64,000 nucleotides of DNA, from positions 1,798,001 to 1,862,000 of the forward strand of contig NZ_JAAZUH010000001.1 of NCBI RefSeq assembly GCF_013185915.1, given 5' to 3'. The position numbers and the translations under genes are program-made. Under the pieces are notes generated by a model, which worked only from the letters and a program-made list of their open reading frames with translations, was not told where the DNA came from and searched no databases. The DNA is from Stenotrophomonas bentonitica. Lineage in GTDB: Bacteria > Pseudomonadota > Gammaproteobacteria > Xanthomonadales > Xanthomonadaceae. Of this stretch, positions 8,503 through 17,770 are shown piece by piece (the first letter of the stretch is position 1; each line of letters opens with the position of its first letter).

Positions 8503-9240
8503 TCAGTTCAGCGAGTTGGGCGTGTCAGCTGGCGGCGTTGGAACGTCAGCAGCTTCAGCAGCGTGATCCACCGCTGGCGCCACGTCGCTCGGAGCAGGTT
8601 CCGGCGCCATTGCAGGCGGCATGACTGCGGGCGCAGCCGCAGGGGGCAGCGCCGCGGCCGGGCGCGGCTCCGGAACCGGCGTCGGCGGGGCCGGTGCCGG
8701 TGGTACCGGTTCGGGGGTGCCAGCCTTGGCGGCCGGCAGGTACTGCTGCAGGCGGGCGAAGAAGCGGCGGTAGAAGTCGGCGTCCTGCACGGTGCTGCTG
8801 GCTACCTTCACCAGCGAATCGTCATTGCTGCCGAACGGCAGCGACACCGAGCCCAGCGCGCCGACGCCGACACTGGCCGACGTCGGGCTCTTCTTCAACG
8901 CATAGCGGTCCTGCACCGCGCTGATGAACACGAGCGCCTCGTCGCCGCGCGCCGCGCAGGAAATGCGCAGCACCAGCTGTTCGTGCGCGTCTTCGCGCGG
9001 CTGGAAGTTCTTGTTGCCCTCCACTGCATCGGCATCGGCGCGGGCGATCGCGTAGCCCTGGCTGAGCAGGGTACGTCGCGCCGCCTCGCAGGCCTGGGCC
9101 GGGGTACCCGGCACGGTACGGGAGTAGGTATCGCCCGAGTCGAAGGATTCGCGCAGAAGCGTGCTGTCCGCGGCCTTTCCACCGCAGGCTGACAGGGAAA
9201 CGGCCAACAGACCGGCCGGAATTGCATGTAACAGCCGCAT
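8503..9240 (-). CDS. DUF2242-family lipoprotein with Pro/Ala-rich tail
   Basis: 245 residues. The signal peptide ends in a lipobox (LAVSLSAC, Cys about 20), so it should be a lipoprotein. The globular part (about 25-165) contains ESFDSGDTYSR and the alternation seen in DUF2242 proteins; the last 80 residues are almost only Pro, Ala, Val and Glu, a likely periplasm-spanning or disordered tail. ATG 9240 has GGAG 5 bp upstream; the extension to 9309 is unlikely. Function unknown. Confidence 0.75.
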   Translation of the reverse strand: MRLLHAIPAGLLAVSLSACGGKAADSTLLRESFDSGDTYSRTVPGTPAQACEAARRTLLSQGYAIARADADAVEGNKNFQPREDAHEQLVLRISCAARGDEALVFISAVQDRYALKKSPTSASVGVGALGSVSLPFGSNDDSLVKVASSTVQDADFYRRFFARLQQYLPAAKAGTPEPVPPAPAPPTPVPEPRPAAALPPAAAPAVMPPAMAPEPAPSDVAPAVDHAAEAADVPTPPADTPNSLN

Positions 9241-9308
9241 GGGCGCTCCTGCAGGAGGGTTATCCATGAAGCATAGGCCTTGCGGCGTATGCGCGGGGTC
9301 TAAACGCA

Positions 9309-9334
9309 AAAGGCCGGCGTCTCCGCCGGCCTTT
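9309..9334 (-). terminator. Terminator downstream of prc
   Basis: Eleven-bp stem AAAGGCCGGCG/CGCCGGCCTTT with loop TCTC, followed by a short T run on the minus strand. It stands between the prc stop and the DUF2242 gene on the same strand. Confidence 0.85.
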
Positions 9335-9365
9335 CGTTTCAGGGGGATTCACCCGCTGCGGGCGA

Positions 9366-11555
9366 TCAGTCCGCCCAACGGCCCGCCGCAGTCGACTGCG
9401 GCAGCACCTGCGCCGACAGCGGACGGTCTTCGGCCAGCAGGTTCACCGCGTCGGCCAGGATCGCCGCCGACTCACGCAGCAGCGGATCCGGACGCTTCTC
9501 GGCGGCCTTCTCGCGTGCGGCGTCCTTGACGATGTCGCGCTCGTTGCCGGTCAGGCCATCGTCGTTGCTGTCGTCGGCCAGCGGATCCAGGTCCAGGCCG
9601 AGCTCCTTGCGGGTGGCCTGGCGCTGCTTGCGCTGGGTTTCCTGGCGCTCACGCTCGGCACGGCGCTCGCCTTCGTTGAGCGAGATGTACTTCTTGGCGG
9701 CCTCGGTGCGGAACTGCTCCACGTCCTCGTTCCACCACTGGAATTCCTTGTCGGTGGCGATACGCGCGGCGTGGCGGGTTTCCAGCTTGGGCAGCAGCGG
9801 ACCGAAGTTGCCGTACTGGGTATGCGGCACGGCAGCGATGCGGGTCCACGGCAGCGCGTTGTCGTAGGTGCTTTCGCCGTACTCGCTGGCGTCCACGCTG
9901 GCCGGGAAGGCCAGGTCCGGCACCACGCCCTTGTGCTGGGTGCTGCTGCCGCTCACGCGGAAGAACTGCGCGATGGTCAGCTTCACCTGGCCGAAGCGCT
10001 GCGCTTCACCGCTCGGCCAGCGGTCCAGGTCGACGATGTTCTGCACGGTGCCCTTGCCGAAGGTGGTTTCACCAATGACCAGGCCGCGGCCGTAGTCCTG
10101 GATCGCACCGGCGAAGATTTCCGACGCCGACGCCGAGCCGCGGTTGATCAGCACCGCCAGCGGGCCATCCCATGCCACCGCCTCGCTGCGGTCGTTGTTG
10201 ACCGTGACCCGACCACCGGACTCGCGCACCTGCACCACCGGACCCTGTTCGATGAACAGGCCGGTGAGCTCGATGGCTTCGTCCAGCGAACCGCCGCCGT
10301 TGTTGCGCAGGTCCAGCACCACGCCGTCGAGCTTGTCGTTCTTGAAACCGGCCAGCAGCTTGGCCACGTCGCGGGTGGCCGACGCATAGTCGGTCGCGTT
10401 GCGGCGGCGGCCCTCGAAGTCCTGGTAGAAGGTCGGCAGCTTGATCACGCCCACGCGGCGCTCAGGCTCACCGTCCTTGGCCGGAATGGTCAGGGTTTCG
10501 CCCTTGGCGGCCTGCTCGGCCAGGCGCACCTTCTGCCGGGTCAGCACCAGCATGTGCGGCTTGCCGTCCACGCCTTCCTCGGCCGGAATGAATTCCAGCC
10601 GCACCTGGGTGTCCTTCTTGCCGCGGATCTTGGCCACCACGTCGTCGATGCGCCAGCCGATCACGTCCTCGACCGGACCCGACTTGCCCTGGCCCACGCC
10701 GACGATGCGGTCGCCCGGCTTCAGCGTGCCGTTCACCGCAGCGGGACCACCGGCGATGATCTCGCGGATCACCACCATGTCGTCCTGGCGCTGCAGCTGC
10801 GCGCCGATGCCTTCCAGCGACAGCGACATCGCCTGGTTGAAGTTCTCCGCCGTACGCGGGGTGAAGTAATCGGTATGCGGATCGACGGCGCTGGTATAGG
10901 CGTTTAGGAAGAACTGGAACACGTCCTCGCCCTTCAGCTCGTTGACCGACTTCTCCAGCTGCGCATAGCGCTTGTCCAGCGTCTTGCGGATCTCGGCCGG
11001 CTGCTTGCCGGCCAGCTTCAGGCGCAGCCAGTCGTTCTTCACCGACTTGCGCCACAGGTCATCCAGCTCGGCGCTGCTCGCCGCCCACGGCACGTCCTTG
11101 CGGTCGTACTCGAAGCGCTCGTCGCTGCTGAAATCGAAATCCTGCTTGAGCAGCTTGCGCGCATAGCCGACCCGCTCGCCCACGCGCTGCTTGTACACCG
11201 CGAACACCTGGAACGCCGGCTCCAGCTCACCACCGCGGATCGCCGAGGAAATGTTGGCCTCGAACGGCGCGAACTTCGTGATGTCGGCCTGGGTGAAGAA
11301 CTGCTTGCTGCCGTCCAGCGACTCCAGATAGCGCTTGAACACGTCCTTGGAGGTCGCCGCGTCCAGCGCGCGCGGCCGGTACGCATAGCGGCTGTCCGAA
11401 AGCAGCCCGTAGACCAGCTTGGAGGTCGTGACCTGGTCGGCGGTCGCCGCCGACGGCAGGGCCGGCGAATCGGCATAGGCAGACAGTGCCAGGGGGGCGC
11501 TCAGCGCCAGGGCCATCAGGAATGCGGGGGCTTTGAATTTCATCGACTTGCTCAT
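9366..11555 (-). CDS. prc: Tail-specific (C-terminal processing) protease Prc/Tsp
   Basis: About 729 residues, S41 family, with signal peptide (AFLMALALSAPLALSAYA). Order: N-terminal helical domain, PDZ domain (SLEGIGAQLQRQDD onward, about residue 225), S41 protease core with catalytic Ser in NRGSASASEIFAG and Lys in GETTFGKGTVQ, and a C-terminal domain rich in Arg, Glu and Gln. It is a periplasmic protease that degrades proteins by their C-termini and trims peptidoglycan hydrolases and PBP3 in E. coli. ATG 11555 has AAGG just upstream; an ATG four codons later is also possible, while the 32-residue extension upstream is not protein-like. Confidence 0.93.
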   Translation of the reverse strand: MSKSMKFKAPAFLMALALSAPLALSAYADSPALPSAATADQVTTSKLVYGLLSDSRYAYRPRALDAATSKDVFKRYLESLDGSKQFFTQADITKFAPFEANISSAIRGGELEPAFQVFAVYKQRVGERVGYARKLLKQDFDFSSDERFEYDRKDVPWAASSAELDDLWRKSVKNDWLRLKLAGKQPAEIRKTLDKRYAQLEKSVNELKGEDVFQFFLNAYTSAVDPHTDYFTPRTAENFNQAMSLSLEGIGAQLQRQDDMVVIREIIAGGPAAVNGTLKPGDRIVGVGQGKSGPVEDVIGWRIDDVVAKIRGKKDTQVRLEFIPAEEGVDGKPHMLVLTRQKVRLAEQAAKGETLTIPAKDGEPERRVGVIKLPTFYQDFEGRRRNATDYASATRDVAKLLAGFKNDKLDGVVLDLRNNGGGSLDEAIELTGLFIEQGPVVQVRESGGRVTVNNDRSEAVAWDGPLAVLINRGSASASEIFAGAIQDYGRGLVIGETTFGKGTVQNIVDLDRWPSGEAQRFGQVKLTIAQFFRVSGSSTQHKGVVPDLAFPASVDASEYGESTYDNALPWTRIAAVPHTQYGNFGPLLPKLETRHAARIATDKEFQWWNEDVEQFRTEAAKKYISLNEGERRAERERQETQRKQRQATRKELGLDLDPLADDSNDDGLTGNERDIVKDAAREKAAEKRPDPLLRESAAILADAVNLLAEDRPLSAQVLPQSTAAGRWAD

Positions 11556-11690
11556 GGCACCTTGCCAGGGGAGAGACTGCGTGCGGATCTGACCACACGA
11601 CAGTGCCGAAAGTTGCGGGAGATTTCCAGCGTAGTTCGGCCGGCGTAGCAAATTGTGAACACCTGACGGGAACGTTCACAGAACGCCTGG

Positions 11691-11712
11691 GCCGGCCAAC
11701 GGCCGGCGCTAC
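11691..11712 (-). repeat. SMAG-type REP palindrome
   Basis: GCCGGCC, loop AAC, GGCCGGC, then GCTAC (GTAG on the minus strand). It lies about 140 bp upstream of the prc start, in the 283-bp gap between prc and the lipA stop. Confidence 0.8.
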
Positions 11713-11732
11713 CATGATCCGTCTGGTGGAGA

Positions 11733-11820
11733 GCCCCCTGAGTCAGGGGGCGGCCGCGAAGCGGCGGGGGTCTGGGGGCACGGTGAAGGGGGGCCCGCGG
11801 TCTGCGCAGCAGACCGTGGG
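11733..11820. repeat. Two strong hairpins in the lipA-prc gap
   Basis: The first is an interrupted palindrome, GCCCCCTGA-G-TCAGGGGGC at 11733-11751. The second has a stem of about 12 bp (11794-11805 with 11809-11820, loop GCA, one G:T pair). They lie downstream of lipA on its strand and may end its transcription, although no T run follows. Between the hairpins the sequence is G-rich and I see no gene. Confidence 0.6.
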
Positions 11821-11838
11821 AAGCGAAGCGCGAATGCG

Positions 11839-12849
11839 CTACGCGACCCCTGCGCCTTTGGCCTGTACGTCGGCGTGGTACGAGGAGCGCACCATCGGGC
11901 CGGAGGCCACGTGGCTGAAGCCCAGCTCGTAGCCGTAGTCTTCCAGCGCCTTGTACTCGTCCGGCGTCCAGTAGCGCAGCACCGGGTGGTGGTGCGAGGT
12001 CGGCTGCAGGTACTGGCCGATCGTGATCATGTCCACGTCGTGCGCGCGCAGGTCGCGCATGGTCGCCCGCACCTGGTCCATGTCCTCGCCCAGGCCGAGC
12101 ATGATCCCCGACTTGGTCGCGATCGACGGGTGCTGGGCCTTGAAGTTCTTCAGCAGGGTCAGCGACCACTGGTAATCCGCGCCCGGCCGCACGTTGCGGT
12201 ACAGGTCCGGCACGGTTTCGATGTTGTGGTTGAACACGTCCGGCGGGTTGGTCGCCAGGATGTCCAGCGCCCGCTCCATGCGGCCCTTGCCACGGAAGTC
12301 CGGGGTCAGCACCTCGATCCGGGTGTTGGGGGACTTCGCGCGGATGGCACCGATGCAGTCGGCGAAATGCTGCGCACCGCCGTCGCGCAGATCATCGCGA
12401 TCCACGCTGGTCACCACCACGTACTTCAGGCCCATGTCCGCCACGGTCTGCGCCAGGCTGGCCGGCTCGCCCGCGTCCGGCGGCTTGGGCCGGCCATGCG
12501 CCACGTCGCAGAACGAGCAGCGCCGGGTGCAGACCTCGCCCAGGATCATGAACGTCGCCGTGCCGTGGCTGAAGCACTCGTGGATGTTCGGGCAGCTGGC
12601 CTCTTCGCAGACCGTCACCAGGCGGTTCTCGCGCAGCTTGGCCTTCAGCGTCTGCACCGCATTGCCCGAGGGGATCCGGACCCGGATCCACGACGGCTTG
12701 CGCAGCACCGGCGCGTCGGCGAACTGCACCGGCGAGCGGCCGATCTTGTCACCGCCCAGCTGTTTGACCCCCGCCTGCAACGGCGCGGCGGACGGCGTGT
12801 CGCCCTGCACGACCTGCAGGGGAATGATGCGAGCGGTGGTTTCAGTCAT
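11839..12849 (-). CDS. lipA: Lipoyl synthase
   Basis: 336-residue radical SAM enzyme that inserts two sulfurs into protein-bound octanoyl groups. The auxiliary cluster cysteines are in [12 protein letters not shown] (Cys81, 86, 92) and the SAM cluster cysteines in CTRRCSFC (Cys107, 111, 114). The C-terminal RSSYHA contains the conserved serine. It is the last gene of DUF493-lipB-lipA; its ATG overlaps the end of lipB by 8 bp, indicating translational coupling. Confidence 0.97.
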   Translation of the reverse strand: MTETTARIIPLQVVQGDTPSAAPLQAGVKQLGGDKIGRSPVQFADAPVLRKPSWIRVRIPSGNAVQTLKAKLRENRLVTVCEEASCPNIHECFSHGTATFMILGEVCTRRCSFCDVAHGRPKPPDAGEPASLAQTVADMGLKYVVVTSVDRDDLRDGGAQHFADCIGAIRAKSPNTRIEVLTPDFRGKGRMERALDILATNPPDVFNHNIETVPDLYRNVRPGADYQWSLTLLKNFKAQHPSIATKSGIMLGLGEDMDQVRATMRDLRAHDVDMITIGQYLQPTSHHHPVLRYWTPDEYKALEDYGYELGFSHVASGPMVRSSYHADVQAKGAGVA

Positions 12850-13552
12850 GGTCAGTCAGATCGGGCAGGTCCGCGGCAGGCTGGAGGTCCAGGCCGAACT
12901 GGCGGGCCAAATGGCCCAGCAGTACCGGCGTGACGGCCGCCATGCCGGACGGTCCCCCCAAGTCTACCACCGAGGTGACCTGCAGCCCTTGGTAGCCGCA
13001 GGGATTGATGCGGTGGAACGGTTCCAGGTCCATCGCCACGTTGAAGGCCAGGCCATGGAACGTGCAGCCCCGGCGGACCCGGATGCCCAGTGCGGCCACC
13101 TTGGCCCCGCCCACGTACACCCCGGGCGCGCCGTCCAGCCGTTCAGCCCCGATATTCCATTCGTCCAGGGTATCGATGATCGCCTGCTCGATCCGGCACA
13201 CGTAATCGCGCACCCCGATCCCGAGCCGGCGCAGCTGCAGCAGCGGGTAGACCACGATCTGGCCCGGCCCGTGATAGGTCACCTGGCCGCCGCGGTCCAC
13301 GTGCAGCACCGGAATGTCGCCCGGCGCCAGCACGTGCTCGTCCTTGCCGGCCTGGCCCAGGGTGAACACCGGGTCGTGCTCGACCACCCACAGCTCGTCG
13401 GGCGTGTCGTCGGTGCGCGCGTCGGTGAAACGCTGCATCGCATGCCAGACCGGCGCGTAGGGCTGCCGGCCCAGGTCGCGCACGATGGCCGGCCGGGCCA
13501 CGCGCTGGCCGGGGGCCGCGGCGTCCAGCGCACAGGCGGTTACAGGGTCCAC
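12842..13552 (-). CDS. lipB: Octanoyl-[acyl carrier protein]:protein N-octanoyltransferase
   Basis: 236 residues. It moves octanoyl groups from ACP to lipoyl domains, the step before Lip[19 protein letters not shown] is the family signature; the catalytic pair is Lys151 (GGAKVAALG) and Cys185 (INPCGYQG). The start is GTG at 13552, with GGAAG 4 bp upstream; no ATG is available in the right place. The start lies inside the end of the DUF493 gene (13-bp overlap). Confidence 0.96.
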   Translation of the reverse strand: MDPVTACALDAAAPGQRVARPAIVRDLGRQPYAPVWHAMQRFTDARTDDTPDELWVVEHDPVFTLGQAGKDEHVLAPGDIPVLHVDRGGQVTYHGPGQIVVYPLLQLRRLGIGVRDYVCRIEQAIIDTLDEWNIGAERLDGAPGVYVGGAKVAALGIRVRRGCTFHGLAFNVAMDLEPFHRINPCGYQGLQVTSVVDLGGPSGMAAVTPVLLGHLARQFGLDLQPAADLPDLTDHD

Positions 13553-13818
13553 TTCACTTCCGGATGGCCACGCAGCGCTTCGTGGGCGGCGTCGTACTGC
13601 TCGCGGCTTTCCGCCTTGAACACCAGTTTCACCGACACATACTTGCCGTTGGACGAGGTCTTCCAGGTGATCTTCTCGCTCACGACATCGATGCCGGCGG
13701 CGGTCAGCAGGTTCGGAAGTTCATGCTCCAGCCCAATGTTGGCCTGGCCCAGAGCATTGAGCTCGAACTGACCGGGGAACTGGAAGCCGTGTTCGGGGTT
13801 GTCAGACTTGATTTCCAT
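13540..13818 (-). CDS. DUF493 (YbeD-like) small regulatory-fold protein
   Basis: 92 residues with the ACT-like fold of the DUF493/YbeD family (from [15 protein letters not shown] to the C-terminal GHPEVKWTL). E. coli ybeD also lies directly upstream of lipB, so the order here is the ancient one. A link to lipoate metabolism is suggested only by this synteny. First gene of the lip operon; no strong ribosome binding site was seen at the ATG. Confidence 0.85.
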   Translation of the reverse strand: MEIKSDNPEHGFQFPGQFELNALGQANIGLEHELPNLLTAAGIDVVSEKITWKTSSNGKYVSVKLVFKAESREQYDAAHEALRGHPEVKWTL

Positions 13819-14008
13819 GGCGGGATTATGGGGATGGAAACGACGGAACCCAAGCCCTGCCTGAACGTGCGCACAGCGGCACCCAACGTTGCGTGAAGAT
13901 CGGCGTTCATCAACAAAACGATCCAGTGCATGCGCGGCGTTGAGATGACCTCACACCCTGACTACGCTGCACCCGCTTAAAAGTGGATAAACCATCAGCG
14001 GGACTCCC

Positions 14009-15073
14009 ATGCAGTTGAAGCCCTTTGCGTTGCCGGCCGCACTCGCCGGTGTTCTTGCGTTGGCCGTGCCCGCCGTACAGGCTGCCGAACAATGTGGACC
14101 GGATGCGATGAGCGAGCATCCGCCGCAGGTCAACTTCCGCGTCGACAACGATCTGTTCGGCGGCGCCGACCAGGACCAGGGCTACACCAACGGCGCCCAG
14201 ATCACCCTGGTCTCGCCGAACCTGGTCGACTACACCGACGATCCCTGCCTGCCGCGCCTGGCGCGCTGGGTCAACCGCCACCTCGAACGCCTCGCCCCCG
14301 GCGAGTTCGAGCAGCAGAACATGATCTTCAGCTTCGCCCAGCAGATTTACACCCCCAAGGACTTCACCCGCCGCGACGTGATCGAGGACGACCGTCCCTA
14401 TGCCGGCGTGCTGGTCGGCAGCTTCGGCTACAACGCCCGCCGCGGCGACCGCCTGCAGACCACCCAGCTCACGCTCGGCGTGGTCGGCCCGTGGGCGCTC
14501 GGCAAGGAAGTGCAGGACGCCGTGCACGACGCGCTGGGCGATGAGAAGTTCCAGGGCTGGGACAACCAGCTGCACAACGAGCCGGTGGTGATGCTGACCC
14601 ACGAGCGCATGCGCCGCTGGCCGGCCGATGCCACCGAGAACCTGGGCGGCTGGGGCTGGGATGCGATCAGCCATTACGGCGGCGCGGTCGGCAACCTGGC
14701 GACCCACCTCAATGCCGGTGGCGAAGTGCGCTTCGGCTGGAAGCTGCCCGACGATTTCGGCAGCACGCCACTGCGCCCGGCCGGCGAAAACACCGCGCCG
14801 ACCCGTGGCGGCAAGCCCAGCGGCTGGTCGTTCCACGTGTTCGCCACCACCGACGCAGCCTGGGTGATCCGCGACATCACCTTGGACGGCAACACCTTCC
14901 GCAACAGCCACAGCGTGGACAAGCGCAACGTGGTCGGCCAGGCCGGCTACGGCCTGGCGGTGATGTACAACCGCTGGAAGTTCGCCCTCGCCCGCTACCA
15001 CAGCACCCGCGAGTTCGACCTGCAGGACCAGTCGCCGATCTATGGGTCGTTCACCATCAGCAGATCGCTGTAG
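14009..15073 (+). CDS. LpxR-family outer-membrane lipid A 3'-O-deacylase (DUF2219)
   Basis: 354 residues with a signal peptide (cleavage after VPAVQAA). It should form a 12-strand outer-membrane barrel that removes the 3'-acyloxyacyl group of lipid A. Residues matching Salmonella LpxR: Asn47-Asp48 in RVDNDLF, the QGYTNGAQ segment, FAQQIYTP, and His173 in VQDAVHDALGDEKF within a stretch that aligns well with the enzyme's catalytic His region. Monocistronic, ending in a hairpin-rich region shared with convergent dacC. Activity is inferred from the preserved residues. Confidence 0.82.
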   Translation: MQLKPFALPAALAGVLALAVPAVQAAEQCGPDAMSEHPPQVNFRVDNDLFGGADQDQGYTNGAQITLVSPNLVDYTDDPCLPRLARWVNRHLERLAPGEFEQQNMIFSFAQQIYTPKDFTRRDVIEDDRPYAGVLVGSFGYNARRGDRLQTTQLTLGVVGPWALGKEVQDAVHDALGDEKFQGWDNQLHNEPVVMLTHERMRRWPADATENLGGWGWDAISHYGGAVGNLATHLNAGGEVRFGWKLPDDFGSTPLRPAGENTAPTRGGKPSGWSFHVFATTDAAWVIRDITLDGNTFRNSHSVDKRNVVGQAGYGLAVMYNRWKFALARYHSTREFDLQDQSPIYGSFTISRSL

Positions 15074-15080
15074 CGATCTG
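15061..15080. repeat. Perfect hairpin spanning the LpxR stop codon
   Basis: CAGATCGC, loop TGTA, GCGATCTG. The loop contains the first bases of the TAG stop (15071-15073), so the last codons of the gene are base-paired with the 3' UTR. Confidence 0.7.
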
Positions 15081-15082
15081 CT

Positions 15083-15107
15083 GTAGGTACCGGCCGCTGG
15101 CCGGTAC
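15083..15107 (+). repeat. SMAG-type REP palindrome
   Basis: GTAG followed by GTACCGGCC, loop GCT, GGCCGGTAC. It is oriented with GTAG on the plus strand, directly after the LpxR gene. Confidence 0.8.
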
Positions 15108-15112
15108 ACCGA

Positions 15113-15147
15113 AAAGAAAAAGACCGGCCATGGCCGGTCTTTTTTTG
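15113..15147. terminator. Bidirectional terminator between the LpxR gene and dacC
   Basis: Perfect 20-nt palindrome AGACCGGCCATGGCCGGTCT (15121-15140) with an A-rich run to its left and a T run to its right, so it can stop transcription from both sides. Confidence 0.9.
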
Positions 15148-15169
15148 CTTTCGTTCGATGTCCGGAAGA

Positions 15170-15191
15170 GCCGGCCAGCGGCCGGCACTAC
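15170..15191 (-). repeat. SMAG-type REP palindrome
   Basis: GCCGGCC, loop AGC, GGCCGGC, then ACTAC (GTAG on the minus strand). Together with the element at 15083 it forms an inverted pair flanking the terminator. Confidence 0.8.
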
Positions 15192-15200
15192 CTCATGGGG

Positions 15201-16418
15201 TTATTCCGATTCCCACCACATCCAGAAGCTGTCCCACAGGCGCTTGAAGAAGCCGGCTTGTTCCACTGCGGCCACGGCCACCAGCGGGGCCTGGGCCACC
15301 ACCTTGCCGTCCAGAGTCACCTTCAGCGTGCCCACGGCCTGGCCGGCGGTGAACGGCGCTTCCAGGGTCTTGGGCACGTCGATGCTCGGCTTCAGGTCGT
15401 TGTAGCGGCCGCGCGGCACGCTCACCAGCAGCGGCTGGGCCACGCCCAGCTGCAGCTTGTCGGCCGTGCCCTTCCACACCTTGTGCTCGGCCACGGCCTT
15501 GCCCGGCTCATACATGCGGTGCGTTTCGAAGAAGCGGAAGCCCCAGTTGAGCAGCGCCAGGCTGTCATCGGCGCGCTGCTTCTCCGAGCTGCCGCCCAGC
15601 ACCACCGCGATCAGGCGCTGGTCGCCGCGCTGCGCCGAACTCATCAGGCAGTAACCGGCTTCCGAGGTGTGGCCGGTCTTGATGCCGTCCACGCTCTGGT
15701 CGCGCCACAGCAGCAGGTTGCGGTTGGGCTGGGTGATGCTGCCCACGGTGAATTCCTTCACCTTGTTGTAGGCGTAGGTTTCCGGGTAGTCACGCACGAA
15801 CGCGCGGCCCAGCAGCGCCAGGTCGTAGGCGGTGGTGTGGTGGCCTTCGGCGCTCAGGCCGTGGGCGTTGACGAAGTGCGAGTCCTTCATGCCGATCTTG
15901 GCGGCGTAGCTGTTCATCAGCGAAGCGAATGCCTCTTCGCTGCCGGCCACGTGTTCGGCCAAGGCGATCGCCGCGTCGTTGCCCGACTGGATCGCCATGC
16001 CCTTTTCCATGTCTTCCAGGCGCGCGGTCTGGTTGACCGGGAAGCCGCTGTAGCTGCCGTCGGTGCCTGCGCCGCCTTCGCGCCAGGCGCGCTCGCTCAT
16101 CATCACCTGGTCGTCGGTGCGGACCTTGCCGTTCTTCACTTCGGCGGCGACCACGTACGAGGTCATCACCTTGGTGATGCTGGCCGGGGCCAGCTGTTCA
16201 TTGATGTTCTCGCCCGCCAGCACCTGGCCGGTGGCGTAGTCCATCAGGATCCAGGCCTTGGCCACGCTGGGCTTGGGCGCCGGCGGGGTGGCCACGGTGG
16301 CCGGGGCGGCGGCGGCAGGAGCAGGTGCCGGGGCCGGCGTGGGCAGGGGGGTCTGGGCGGAGACCATGCCCACAAACAGGGTCGTGGCCATGGCAGCAGC
16401 GGCAAAGCGGAATTTCAT
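15201..16418 (-). CDS. dacC: D-alanyl-D-alanine carboxypeptidase (PBP5/6 type)
   Basis: 405 residues, family S11. Signal peptide MKFRFAAAAMATTLFVGMVS, then an Ala/Pro linker (about 24-50). Active-site motifs: SxxK in SITK (Ser80-Lys83), SxN in IQSGNDAA, KTG in GIKTGHTSEAG. The C-terminus ends in FFKRLWDSFWMWWESE, an amphipathic helix that anchors such enzymes on the inner membrane. It trims pentapeptide side chains of peptidoglycan. It is the last gene of a cell-wall cluster, 101 bp downstream of rlpA. Confidence 0.93.
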   Translation of the reverse strand: MKFRFAAAAMATTLFVGMVSAQTPLPTPAPAPAPAAAAPATVATPPAPKPSVAKAWILMDYATGQVLAGENINEQLAPASITKVMTSYVVAAEVKNGKVRTDDQVMMSERAWREGGAGTDGSYSGFPVNQTARLEDMEKGMAIQSGNDAAIALAEHVAGSEEAFASLMNSYAAKIGMKDSHFVNAHGLSAEGHHTTAYDLALLGRAFVRDYPETYAYNKVKEFTVGSITQPNRNLLLWRDQSVDGIKTGHTSEAGYCLMSSAQRGDQRLIAVVLGGSSEKQRADDSLALLNWGFRFFETHRMYEPGKAVAEHKVWKGTADKLQLGVAQPLLVSVPRGRYNDLKPSIDVPKTLEAPFTAGQAVGTLKVTLDGKVVAQAPLVAVAAVEQAGFFKRLWDSFWMWWESE

Positions 16419-16519
16419 CGGACAGCAAGCTCCAGGAAGGCGCCAAGGGGATTACAGGGGACGGCCATTGTAGGGCCATGGGGTGGCCGCACGCGCAGGC
16501 GCGCACGGCCCGGCCGCAT

Positions 16520-17770
16520 TCACTCTTTTACGATCTGGGGCGACCCGAATCCCAGACCGGCAATGCGGCCGGCAAGTTCCGAGGCGCTGGCCGTGTCAGC
16601 GGCGGGGACGCGCAGGCGCCACAGGGTGCGGCCCCCGCTGACGATATCGCTGATGCTGGCGCCGACGATGCCGGCCGAGGACAGCTGGCCCAGCGCGCGG
16701 GTAGCATTTTCACGGCTGGCGAAGCTGGCCACCTGCAGCAGCACGTAGCCGACCTGCTCCTGCAGCGACGCGCTGGGCGTCGGCGCAGGCGCCGGGCGTA
16801 CGACCGTGGCCGCCGGGCGCGCCGCCGCCACCACCGGTGCGGCCGGTGGCAGGGTGCTCACGGTGACCGGGCCGGTCTCCAGCGAGGCGGCCTGGGTGGC
16901 TGCAGGCTGGGCGTTGCCGGCCGGGCGCGGCGACGGCGGCGGCAATGCACCGACCAGCCGGTCCATGTCGCTGGCCCGCTTGGCCGGCGCTGCGGGCGCC
17001 GGCACCGGCGCAGCGGCCGCGGCGGCAATCGCACGGCGCTCGCGGCGCGAAGGTTTGTCGGCCAGCAGGTTGTCGTCGCCCGGCTGCAGCGCGCGGATCT
17101 CCACATTTCCTGTGCCGCGCTGGGTGATGCCCAACCGCACGGCGGCGGCATAGCTGAGATCGACCACCCGGCCGTCATGGAAGGGCCCACGGTCGTTGAC
17201 CCGCACGATCACCGACTCGCCGTTGTCCAGGTTGGTGACCCGCGCGAAACTCGGCAGCGGCAGGGTCTTGTGCGCGGCGGTGAACGCGTACATGTCGTAC
17301 ACCTCGCGGTTGGAGGTGAGCCGGCCGTGGAACTTGGCGCCGTAATACGACGCGGTGCCCTTCTCCGCGTAGCCGCGGGTGCTGTCCATGACCTGGTACT
17401 GCTTGCCCAGCACCGCATACGGCGTCTTGTTGCCGACCGGCGAACGCGGCAGGTCCACCACGTCCGGCTCGGGAATGCAGGCGACGTTGGGAATGTAGCT
17501 GGGCGTACTGTCGTTCACGCCGGGCTTGTACAGCCCGCCGGCGCGGTAGTTGCCGCGCGTGCTGGGATCCTCGGTGGCCGCCTTGTAGGGCGAGCCTTCC
17601 GGGCAATGCGCCGGACGGCTGCCCTTGCCCGCTCCCTGCACCAGCGTGCCGCTGGATTTGCCACCGCCGACGCTGGCGGCCGGCGGCTTCTTCGGTGCAC
17701 TGCTGCAGGCGGCCAGAGCCAGGATCAGCAGGCTGGGGACCACCCATCTGCAGCGTGCGAATGCGTTCAT
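16520..17770 (-). CDS. rlpA: RlpA-family septal ring lytic transglycosylase lipoprotein with SPOR domain
   Basis: 416 residues. Lipobox ILALAACSS. The double-psi beta-barrel core (from GTASYYGAKFHGRLTSNRE to GRVVDLSYAAAVRLGI, about 135-210) carries RVNDRGPFHDGR with the catalytic Asp region. A long Pro/Ala linker follows, then a C-terminal SPOR domain (about 335-410) that binds denuded septal glycan. It starts inside the end of mltB (4-bp overlap), pairing two lytic transglycosylases. RlpA cleaves glycan strands lacking stem peptides, in keeping with a carboxypeptidase and MltB next door. Confidence 0.92.
   Translation of the reverse strand: MNAFARCRWVVPSLLILALAACSSAPKKPPAASVGGGKSSGTLVQGAGKGSRPAHCPEGSPYKAATEDPSTRGNYRAGGLYKPGVNDSTPSYIPNVACIPEPDVVDLPRSPVGNKTPYAVLGKQYQVMDSTRGYAEKGTASYYGAKFHGRLTSNREVYDMYAFTAAHKTLPLPSFARVTNLDNGESVIVRVNDRGPFHDGRVVDLSYAAAVRLGITQRGTGNVEIRALQPGDDNLLADKPSRRERRAIAAAAAAPVPAPAAPAKRASDMDRLVGALPPPSPRPAGNAQPAATQAASLETGPVTVSTLPPAAPVVAAARPAATVVRPAPAPTPSASLQEQVGYVLLQVASFASRENATRALGQLSSAGIVGASISDIVSGGRTLWRLRVPAADTASASELAGRIAGLGFGSPQIVKE

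Noticed and set aside
11654..11680. CRP/Clp-type site TGTGAAC...GTTCACA upstream of prc
   Set aside because: The half-sites are too far apart (13-nt gap beyond a 7-bp arm) for the TGTGA-N6-TCACA pattern; possibly another regulator but unsupported.
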